From assembly GCA_902797515.1 (NCBI GenBank), contig CADBSX010000074.1, positions 1 through 5,078 on the forward strand: a stretch of DNA of 5,078 bases, in the 5' to 3' direction. The number at the start of each line of letters is the position of its first letter. The first letter of the stretch is position 1. This DNA comes from an uncultured Eubacteriales bacterium (GTDB taxonomy: Bacteria > Bacillota > Clostridia > Christensenellales > Borkfalkiaceae). The position numbers and the translations under genes are program-made. Below are positions 1 to 5,078 of the stretch, in pieces. Below the pieces are notes generated by a model. It saw only the letters and a program-made list of their open reading frames with translations. It had not been told where the DNA came from and did not search any database.

Positions 1-10
1 CGGCAAACTA

Positions 11-147
11 TCTCCGTAAAATTTTAGTCCGTCGCTTTAATTTGTCAGGAAAAAGCGGGCGCTTGTCGCCCGAATGTCCGCCGAGAGGCGGCGTCTTGCC
101 GAGGGCTATACGTTGACGGCAGTCAACTTTATTCCGTCTATCGGAGA
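11..147. other. Cluster of small perfect hairpins, possible structured RNA or intergenic repeat
   Basis: No convincing gene lies in the first 307 bases, but this part is dense in self-complementary segments. Four hairpins follow one another: CGGGCG/CGCCCG at 56-72 (5-base loop), CCGCC/GGCGG at 78-91 (GAGA loop), GTTGAC/GTCAAC at 112-127 (GGCA loop) and TCCG/CGGA at 133-145 (5-base loop). In addition TCTCCG at 11-16 is the exact complement of CGGAGA at 142-147. It could close the whole block as a multibranched fold, in competition with the 133-145 hairpin. These pairings are read directly from the sequence. That they form a functional RNA is inference. I do not recognise a known RNA family, and a dispersed intergenic repeat is an equally good explanation. 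The strand is unknown. Confidence 0.35.
50..72 (-). terminator. Terminator-like hairpin with T run on the minus strand
   Basis: Read on the minus strand, the 6-bp GC-rich stem CGGGCG/CGCCCG (56-72, 5-base loop) is followed by C and five T residues (50-54 on the plus strand are all A). This is the layout of an intrinsic terminator. No minus-strand gene lies between here and the plus-strand gene starting at 308. If it is real, it would therefore end a short RNA transcribed leftward from the 100-250 region, or it belongs to a repeat element. Confidence 0.35.
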
Positions 148-152
148 GTGAA

Positions 153-198
153 AAATGCAGAAAGGGAGAGAATTAAAATTCTCTCCCTTTCTGCATTT
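153..198. terminator. 46-base palindrome, probable bidirectional terminator
   Basis: Arms of 22 bases (153-174 and 177-198) are perfectly complementary around a central AA. The stem is flanked by an A-run on the left (151-155) and by TTTAATTAT on the right (196-204). Each strand therefore shows a stem followed by T-rich sequence, and the minus strand has the better run (ATTTTTC). The most likely role is to end transcription arriving from the left of the window and to insulate the promoter at 250-278. Its stem is longer than most intrinsic terminators, so a repeat element or protein-binding palindrome is a second possibility. Confidence 0.6.
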
Positions 199-249
199 AA
201 TTATAGAACAGATATTTATCAAAGATTGCGGGATACGGCATTTTATTCT

Positions 250-278
250 TTGACAATTCGATTTCGGAGTGATATAAT
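250..278 (+). promoter_or_regulatory. Consensus SigA-type promoter with extended -10
   Basis: TTGACA at 250-255 and TATAAT at 273-278 both match the housekeeping sigma factor consensus exactly and are 17 bases apart. TG at 270-271 adds the extended -10 motif. Transcription would start near 285, giving a short leader of about 23 bases before the ATG at 308. The leader carries a spaced direct repeat CGATA-GG-CGATA (282-293) and the ribosome binding site AGGAG (297-301). I see no clear operator palindrome over the core promoter, so any regulator is unknown. Confidence 0.85.
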
Positions 279-307
279 AAACGATAGGCGATATATAGGA
301 GAATTTT

Positions 308-2332
308 ATGCACCGTTATCAGAATCCTCAATCGGATAAAGAATATTCCGAGTGGAAAAACGCCCCGTCTCTCGTGCCTTTTCTCTTCAAATACAACGGA
401 AAAGAATACCACGGCTTTCCCTTTTTACGAATTCTTGAAAACGTCGAGCGCGCAGGCGATAAGGAAACGAGCACGCAAGTGTTTGCGGTGGACGAAAGAT
501 TTCGGATCACTCTCGTGCTTACGCATTATTACGATTACGGCGCAACTGAATTTACGGTTTGGTTTGAAAACGTCGGAGAAGAGAACAGCGGTATTTTGGA
601 AAATCCGCGTTTGAGCGCATACATAAAAGGTCGCGAGCCCGTTTTACGCAGAATATACGGCGATCATCAAAATCGGTATGCTCCGTTTTCGAAAAAACTT
701 GACGCTTCCTACGTTCAATCGGACAACGGCCGACCGACGCATATTTATTTCCCCTATTTTAACCTCGAACACGACGGCGGCGGAGTGATGTGCGCCATCG
801 GTTGGGCGGGACGATGGAGCGCGATGTTTGAAAATCAAGGCGATCAAACTTGGTTCGAGGCGCGCTATGCGATGGGGCTGAAAACGTACTTAAAACCAAA
901 AGAAAAGATACGTTCCCCCCTCTTTCTTCTTGCGTCATATACAATTCGCGACGAGTTTTACGCCACCAACTATTGGAGAAGTTGGTTTCTCAAATACAAC
1001 ACGCCGAAGGCAGACGCTGCGGGCCATGATCTGCAACCTTTTTCCACGCTTTCCCTTGCCGGCGACACGGGACTTCCTAACTGCGACGGGAGCATTTCCG
1101 AAAACAAGGATACATGGAAGAAATCCTTGGACAAACTGTTTGCGGAAAATATCAAATTCGACTACCGCTGGATGGACGCCGGCTGGTATCCCGATCCGAG
1201 CGGCAAAACCAGAAACGACTATTGGGGCTACGTAGGCGCGTGGGAATTCGACGAAGAAAAATGGGGCAAAAACGGTGAATATTTCAAGCAGTCTGTCGAT
1301 TATGCGCATCAACACGACGTAAAAACGCTGTTATGGATCGAAGCCGAACGCGTTTCAATGATAGACGATCTCGTAAAAAATCACGGCTACAACGCCGAAT
1401 GGGCGGTTTACTATCTTCCCGAAGAATACTCGTTTGCGCAATTACAAGTGTTAAACAATTTTGCCGATCCCGACTGCGTAGAATGGACGAAAAAATCCGT
1501 TTGCAAAATATTAAAAGAAAATAAAATAGATTTGTACCGTGAGGACTTCAACCGCGATCCCGCCTATATGTGGTCGGAGTCGGATAAACGGGAATCCCCG
1601 AACCGTTGGGGAATCAACGAGTGTAAAGCCGTAGCGGCGCATTATAAGTTTTGGGAAGATATTATCGAATGTACGACCTCTTACGGCGGTTGCGCGTTTA
1701 TCGATTCCTGCGCCTCCGGCGGCGGCAGAAACGACCTGCAATCGCTCCGTTATGCCGTTCCTCTTTTAAGAAGCGACTTTGATCGCACAAGCACGGCGGT
1801 CCGACTCTCTATGACTTCTTCTTTCTGTAAATGGATCCCTTTCAACGGCTCGTGTCATATGGAAAAGGCGGAAGACAAGGAAACCGAGCAGGACGGCATA
1901 AGCGACGTATATGCTTGGCGCGCTTCCTATTTGCCTATTATGAACGTTATGGGCGGACGCTTTACGCAGGATAAAAATTACGATTTCGATATGCTCCGTT
2001 TCGGCTTGAACGAATGGGATAAAGTGAAAAATTATCTTATTAAAGATTTCTATCCGCTTACGCCTTGGCGTTCCTATACGGATAAGACCGGCTTTACGGC
2101 GCATTGTTATTTCGATGAAGAAAAAGGCGAGGGCGTATTGCTTGCTTTCCGCCAAGAAGCCTGCGACGAAACCGAATTGTCTATCGATTTATCCGTCGTC
2201 AAAGCGGGCGCGGAATATACGCTTAAAGACGAGGATATAGGCGAAAAGTTCACGACGCAAAAGGGAAAACTTACGTTATCTTTCAACTCGCCGAGACTTT
2301 CCAGATTGTTGTGGATAAAACGAATCGTTTGA
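308..2332 (+). CDS. GH36 family alpha-galactosidase-like glycoside hydrolase
   Basis: This 674-residue protein has the length and layout of GH36 enzymes, which are retaining alpha-galactosidases or alpha-N-acetylgalactosaminidases. It has an N-terminal beta-sandwich (about 1-230, including PYFNLEHDGGGV near 149-160), a TIM barrel (about 240-570) and a C-terminal beta domain (about 580-674). Barrel signatures are WMDAGW (288-293), LLWIEAERV (341-349), REDFNR (411-416) and SCASGGGRND (467-476). By family comparison D413 is the likely nucleophile and D476 the likely acid/base. The usual K-W/Y-D before the nucleophile is R-E-D here. There is no signal peptide, so the enzyme should be cytoplasmic and act on imported galactosides such as melibiose or raffinose-type sugars. 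The start is set by AGGAG at 297-301, six bases before the ATG, under the promoter at 250-278. It is the first gene of a pair with the downstream transporter. The GH36 assignment is firm, but the exact substrate is not. Confidence 0.85.
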   Translation: MHRYQNPQSDKEYSEWKNAPSLVPFLFKYNGKEYHGFPFLRILENVERAGDKETSTQVFAVDERFRITLVLTHYYDYGATEFTVWFENVGEENSGILENPRLSAYIKGREPVLRRIYGDHQNRYAPFSKKLDASYVQSDNGRPTHIYFPYFNLEHDGGGVMCAIGWAGRWSAMFENQGDQTWFEARYAMGLKTYLKPKEKIRSPLFLLASYTIRDEFYATNYWRSWFLKYNTPKADAAGHDLQPFSTLSLAGDTGLPNCDGSISENKDTWKKSLDKLFAENIKFDYRWMDAGWYPDPSGKTRNDYWGYVGAWEFDEEKWGKNGEYFKQSVDYAHQHDVKTLLWIEAERVSMIDDLVKNHGYNAEWAVYYLPEEYSFAQLQVLNNFADPDCVEWTKKSVCKILKENKIDLYREDFNRDPAYMWSESDKRESPNRWGINECKAVAAHYKFWEDIIECTTSYGGCAFIDSCASGGGRNDLQSLRYAVPLLRSDFDRTSTAVRLSMTSSFCKWIPFNGSCHMEKAEDKETEQDGISDVYAWRASYLPIMNVMGGRFTQDKNYDFDMLRFGLNEWDKVKNYLIKDFYPLTPWRSYTDKTGFTAHCYFDEEKGEGVLLAFRQEACDETELSIDLSVVKAGAEYTLKDEDIGEKFTTQKGKLTLSFNSPRLSRLLWIKRIV

Positions 2333-2338
2333 CAATTT

Positions 2339-3247
2339 ATGGAATACGTATATATTTTGATTGCCGTTTTAGGTATCGGCGGTTTGTTCGTAATGACGAA
2401 AGCCTACCAAACGAAATGCGGAAACGGAGCAAAGGCTCTTATCGGATTTTCGTTTTGGTTTGCGATCGGCGGTTTCTTTTTTTCTTTCTTCGCAAACTGT
2501 TGCAGGATCGATTTTGCGCTCGTTACTTTTTGTTTATCTCTCGTCGTAGCGATAGCGATCGGTTTCGATAACGTGGCGGGCGTGGTTGCGTTAAAATACT
2601 GCAAGATGTCGCTTTATACCACGTTCATTATGGCGGGCGGTATGGTGATACCTTCTTTTTTCGGCGTTTTGTTTTTGAGCGAAACGCTTTCCGTCTGGCG
2701 AATATCGGGGATCATTGCCGTAATTATCGCGCTGATTGTTCCCGTGTTTGAAAAAACGGGAGAGCGGACGTCGAAAATCGGCTTGCTGTTGTGCGTTGCG
2801 GTGTTTGTTTCCAACGGTTTGAATAACGTGGCGTCAAAGATACACCAAATCAACGAAACCGCGCTGACTACGCAGGATTTTTTAATTTGGATAAATATAT
2901 GGTATTTTATTCTTGCGGCAACGTTTTCGCTTATATATTTCACGATAAAAAAGAACGGTAAGGGAAGAGAAACTGATAATGCGGAAAAAACGCCGATAAA
3001 CCTCAAAGCCATTTTATTGCCGATTTTATGGATATTGTTAACGTCCGTCGTCAGTGCGACGGGACAATCGTTTAATTTACTTGCGGCTAAAACGGCGGAC
3101 GCGTCGCTTATGTATCCGTTGATCACGGGAGGAGGTATGGTCCTGTCGGCGGTAAGCGGAAGAATATTTTTCAAAGAGAAAATAACCAAATTAAATGCGA
3201 TCAGTTTGATGATTGCCGTAGTCGGCACGCTGTTGTTCGCTATTTGA
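2339..3247 (+). CDS. DMT superfamily (EamA-like) transporter, 10 membrane helices
   Basis: This 302-residue integral membrane protein has about ten hydrophobic segments, roughly at 3-19, 32-51, 58-76, 78-88, 92-113, 119-137, 146-161, 181-202, 222-242 and 250-302 (the last covering the final helices). It shows the internal duplication of drug/metabolite transporters: the end of the first half (SLYTTFIMAGGMVIPSFFG, then SETLSVWRISGIIAV) mirrors the end of the second (SLMYPLITGGGMVLSAVSG, then KEKITKLNAISLMIAV). A basic, polar loop lies at 203-221. The start lies 6 bases after the alpha-galactosidase stop and has no good Shine-Dalgarno sequence, so translation is probably coupled to the upstream gene. 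The chosen ATG places the first helix at the N-terminus as expected. The DMT family includes sugar porters, drug exporters and amino acid exporters. Its position suggests galactoside uptake or product export, but this is inference. Confidence 0.8.
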   Translation: MEYVYILIAVLGIGGLFVMTKAYQTKCGNGAKALIGFSFWFAIGGFFFSFFANCCRIDFALVTFCLSLVVAIAIGFDNVAGVVALKYCKMSLYTTFIMAGGMVIPSFFGVLFLSETLSVWRISGIIAVIIALIVPVFEKTGERTSKIGLLLCVAVFVSNGLNNVASKIHQINETALTTQDFLIWINIWYFILAATFSLIYFTIKKNGKGRETDNAEKTPINLKAILLPILWILLTSVVSATGQSFNLLAAKTADASLMYPLITGGGMVLSAVSGRIFFKEKITKLNAISLMIAVVGTLLFAI

Positions 3248-3268
3248 TAAGAGAAACGAAAGAATTCG

Positions 3269-3302
3269 AGCGGTTTAAAACGAAGATATTTACACCGCTT
3301 TT
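3269..3302 (+). terminator. Probable intrinsic terminator after the transporter gene
   Basis: AGCGGTTTAAA (3269-3279) pairs with TTTACACCGCT (3289-3299) with a single mismatch and a 9-base loop. It is followed by a short T run (3299-3302). It lies 21 bases after the transporter stop and would separate the sugar operon from the rhodanese gene. The T run is short, so read-through is likely. I find no clear promoter between it and the next start, which leaves partial co-transcription possible. Confidence 0.5.
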
Positions 3303-3316
3303 ACAACCGAAGGAAA

Positions 3317-3634
3317 ATGTCCGAATATATTAAAATTTCTTTCAAAGACGCAAAAAAGATATTAGACGAAGATCCGAACGCGGTAATTCTCGACGTGAGA
3401 GAAGAGGACGAATATCTTACGGGACACGCCGTAAACGCCCTTCTTTTTCCCGTTGACGAAATAAACGAATATTCCGCGGCGGAAATTCTTCCCGACAAAA
3501 GCGTTCCCGTTCTCGTTTACTGTAAAAGCGGGATAAGAAGTAAAACGGCGGCGGAAATCTTATCCGCCGCAGGCTATGAAAAAGTTTACGATATCGGCAG
3601 CCTCGTAGGCTGGCCGTACGGGCTGGAAGACTGA
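3317..3634 (+). CDS. Single-domain rhodanese-like sulfurtransferase
   Basis: This 105-residue protein is a stand-alone rhodanese domain of the PspE/GlpE size class, which transfers sulfane sulfur from donors such as thiosulfate to acceptors by way of a cysteine persulfide. The sequence shows VILDVREEDEY (23-33), the typical early rhodanese motif, GHAVNA (36-41), and the active-site loop C69-K-S-G-I-R-S75 with the catalytic Cys present. A WPYGLED end (99-105) is usual for the family. There is no signal peptide or membrane helix, so it is cytoplasmic. The start is the only Met in the protein. Its AAGG ribosome binding sequence ends only about 3 bases before the ATG, closer than normal, which may mean weak translation. 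The physiological acceptor is not evident, and no cysteine desulfurase or thiolation gene lies nearby. It ends 13 bases from the convergent histidine kinase gene. Confidence 0.9.
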   Translation: MSEYIKISFKDAKKILDEDPNAVILDVREEDEYLTGHAVNALLFPVDEINEYSAAEILPDKSVPVLVYCKSGIRSKTAAEILSAAGYEKVYDIGSLVGWPYGLED

Positions 3635-3654
3635 TCTTCCGATCCTTTTATTTT
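3625..3654 (+). terminator. Weak terminator-like hairpin at the rhodanese gene end
   Basis: GGAAGA (3625-3630) pairs with TCTTCC (3635-3640). The loop CTGA contains the TGA stop of the rhodanese gene. A T-rich run (TTTTATTTT, 3646-3654) begins five bases after the stem and overlaps the last codons of the convergent histidine kinase gene. The stem is short and the gap before the T run is longer than ideal. On the minus strand no T run follows the stem, so it should not end the kinase transcript. Confidence 0.4.
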
Positions 3655-4895
3655 ATCGGGAACACCGCTTTGACGGTAAATTCCCCGTCTTTTTCGGAAT
3701 ACGCGCGGATCGTCGCCTTGTGCAGATCCGCTATTTCTTTGGCTATCGAAAGCCCTATGCCGCTGCCTTCTTTTTTCGAGCCGCGCGCCTCGTCCGAGCG
3801 GTAAAACCGCCCGAAGTACTTGCTTTTATCCCCCGCTTTGACCGATTTCGCGTCGTTTGTGAGTGTAAAAACCGCTTTGTTTCCCGTCTTTTTCAATTCG
3901 CTCTTTATAAACTCTTCCGAATATTTGACCGCGTTGTCGAAAAGCACGGATAAAAGTTGTCTTATTAAACTTTCGTCGCCGGAAATAACTATATCTTCGT
4001 CGTGTGAAAAGTACGTTCTTTTCCCGCCCGCCTCGACGGTTTTTCCGAATAAATCCTCTACGTCGGAAAGAGCGTCGGACAGGGAAAATTCGGTCCGGAT
4101 CATTTCCCCGTTCATTTCGTCGAGTTTGGACAGGGAAGTCATATTTTTGACCATAGCCGTCATTTTCGCGACCTGTTTGGCGATCGCGCGCGTGCTGTCG
4201 GTTTCGCCCGTCTCTATTTCCGTTATCTCGTTGTTAGCCGAAATAATCGTAAGGGGAGTTTTGAGTTCGTGGCTCGCGTCGGTTATAAATCGTTTCTGCT
4301 TCTCGTAACTTTCGCTCACGGGGCGGAGTATTTTTTTCGAGAATACTACTACGAGCAGAAAGACCAGAGCGATACCGCCGAGCGAAATGAATATGCTTGC
4401 GTATAAAAAGTTATTCGACGTTTCGAGTTGTCGGAAACAATCGACTAAAACCACGAGATCTCCTTTTTCCGAGACCGCGTACCTGTAAACGCCGTAATAG
4501 CCTTTCTTTTTTCCTTTTTTAAGTATCTCGTCGGCGATTTTAACCGCTTCTTCTTCGTTTACCGAGAATATCCGTTCGGTGTTCGCCGTCTTTTCGCCGT
4601 TTTCGTATTTAACGGAAAAATACCTCGTTTCGTAGGGCGTTTCGGCGTAAAATCCGCCGTCGCGTTTTCCGTCGGGCTTTCGTGGCGGGATATCGCCTTG
4701 TCCGACGTCGTTTTCTTGCCCCGAGGGCTCCGAAAATTCCCCGCCGTTTTCGACGAGAATATTCAAAACGCCGTCCGCGTAATCCCTTATTTTATAGTAG
4801 TTTACGGCGTTTATGGCGGTCATGATAGCGGCGAGGACCAGAATTACCGCGGTCATTGCCGCCGCTATGAATTTTATTCTTAATTTCTTAAACAT
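3648..4895 (-). CDS. Sensor histidine kinase of a two-component system
   Basis: This 415-residue membrane kinase would autophosphorylate on His and pass phosphate to the response regulator encoded just upstream. TM1 is at about 9-31, followed by an extracytoplasmic sensor region (about 33-162) that starts with an acidic, Gly/Pro-rich stretch (50-80) and goes on to YETRYFSV. TM2 is at about 164-187. The HisKA domain has the H-box DASHELKTPL with H209 as the phosphoacceptor. The ATPase domain has the N-box with N321 (FDNAVKYSEE), the F-box FGRFYRSD (361-368) and the G2 box GSGIGLSIAK (377-386). The G1 box is atypical: around NDAKSVKAGD (347-356) the usual D-x-G-x-G is missing, which occurs in related kinases. 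The ATG overlaps the end of the response regulator gene by 8 bases and has no good ribosome binding site, so translation is probably coupled. The signal is unknown: the sensor region matches no ligand-binding domain I can name. Confidence 0.92.
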   Translation of the reverse strand: MFKKLRIKFIAAAMTAVILVLAAIMTAINAVNYYKIRDYADGVLNILVENGGEFSEPSGQENDVGQGDIPPRKPDGKRDGGFYAETPYETRYFSVKYENGEKTANTERIFSVNEEEAVKIADEILKKGKKKGYYGVYRYAVSEKGDLVVLVDCFRQLETSNNFLYASIFISLGGIALVFLLVVVFSKKILRPVSESYEKQKRFITDASHELKTPLTIISANNEITEIETGETDSTRAIAKQVAKMTAMVKNMTSLSKLDEMNGEMIRTEFSLSDALSDVEDLFGKTVEAGGKRTYFSHDEDIVISGDESLIRQLLSVLFDNAVKYSEEFIKSELKKTGNKAVFTLTNDAKSVKAGDKSKYFGRFYRSDEARGSKKEGSGIGLSIAKEIADLHKATIRAYSEKDGEFTVKAVFPIK

Positions 4896-5078
4896 CGGCA
4901 GTCAGTTTGTATCCTACGCCGCGAACGGCTTTTATTTTGCAGTCCGAGCCTATAAGTTCGAGTTTCTTTCTCAAAGCGGAAATGAAAACCCAGACGACGT
5001 TTATTTCCGCCTCGCTTTCAATATCCCATACCGCGTCCATTATCTTTTCTGTGGAAACGAGTATGTTTTTGTTCCTCA
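4888..5078 (-). CDS. Response regulator, OmpR/PhoB family, C-terminal part (cut by window edge)
   Basis: The last 62 residues of a gene that runs off the right edge are present, ending with TAA at 4888-4890. They cover most of the winged-helix DNA-binding domain of an OmpR/PhoB-type regulator: a wing-helix lead (NILVSTEKIMDAVWDI), the recognition-helix region (AEINVVWVFISALRKKLE) and the family hallmark RGVGYKL near the C-terminus. The phosphoacceptor receiver domain would lie outside the window. The stop codon overlaps the start of the histidine kinase gene by 8 bases (GATGTTTAA holds both), which marks the two as a coupled pair in one operon. Promoter and target sites are not in the window. 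Confidence 0.92.
   Translation of the reverse strand, partial: RNKNILVSTEKIMDAVWDIESEAEINVVWVFISALRKKLELIGSDCKIKAVRGVGYKLTADV

Noticed and set aside
3..116. Plus-strand frame open from the left edge to a TGA at 114, possibly the end of an upstream gene
   Set aside because: The translation is rich in Arg, Pro and Gly, coincides with the hairpin cluster and shows no family motif. An upstream gene end cannot be fully excluded.
148..339. 63-codon plus-strand open frame
   Set aside because: It runs through the 46-base palindrome and the consensus promoter and overlaps the start of the GH36 gene. It has no ribosome binding site or recognisable protein features.
935..1315. 126-codon minus-strand open frame inside the GH36 gene
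   Set aside because: It is opposite the conserved TIM barrel coding sequence, with no ribosome binding site and no recognisable domain.
2329..2360. TTGACA at 2329-2334 followed by TATATT, as an internal promoter for the transporter
   Set aside because: The spacer is only 14 bases, or 16 to the poorer TATTTT. Any transcript would begin after the ATG at 2339, so it could not express the full protein.
2614..3228. 204-codon minus-strand open frame
   Set aside because: It is exactly antisense to the DMT transporter, whose family features, duplication and operon position are clear. It looks like a codon-bias shadow.
3820..4308. 162-codon plus-strand open frame
   Set aside because: It is antisense to the histidine kinase catalytic domains, which carry all the expected motifs.

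Overview
The window looks like a chromosomal stretch of an uncultured, probably gut-associated Bacillota (Clostridia-like) bacterium. This is inferred from the moderate GC content, the AGGAG-type ribosome binding site, the consensus SigA promoter, and a histidine kinase and response regulator that resemble those common in Lachnospiraceae and Christensenellales-type genomes. I could not check the taxonomy.

Layout. Positions 1-307 hold no convincing gene. They contain a cluster of small perfect hairpins (56-72, 78-91, 112-127, 133-145), a 46-base almost perfect palindrome (153-198) and a textbook promoter (250-278). The promoter drives a plus-strand operon of a cytoplasmic GH36 family alpha-galactosidase-like enzyme (308-2332) and, 6 bases later, a 10-helix DMT/EamA-type transporter (2339-3247). 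A stem-loop with a short T run lies at 3269-3302. It is followed by a small single-domain rhodanese sulfurtransferase (3317-3634), also on the plus strand. The rhodanese gene meets, tail to tail and 13 bases apart, a minus-strand two-component system. That system is a sensor histidine kinase (3648-4895) and, overlapping its start by 8 bases, the C-terminal DNA-binding end of an OmpR/PhoB-family response regulator (4888-5078), which runs off the right edge.

How the genes fit together. The first two genes form a probable sugar-use unit: the enzyme has no signal peptide, so its galactoside substrate must be imported. The adjacent DMT protein is a candidate for that step or for product export, though nothing in its sequence fixes the substrate. 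The two-component system is transcribed toward the operon and its targets are not visible here. The rhodanese is probably an independent housekeeping or sulfur-handling gene.

I see no CRISPR array, tRNA, rRNA, transposase or phage gene. The gene content is ordinary. The parts most worth a second look are the hairpin-rich 5' region, which may be a structured RNA or an interspersed intergenic repeat, and the atypical nucleophile motif of the GH36 enzyme.
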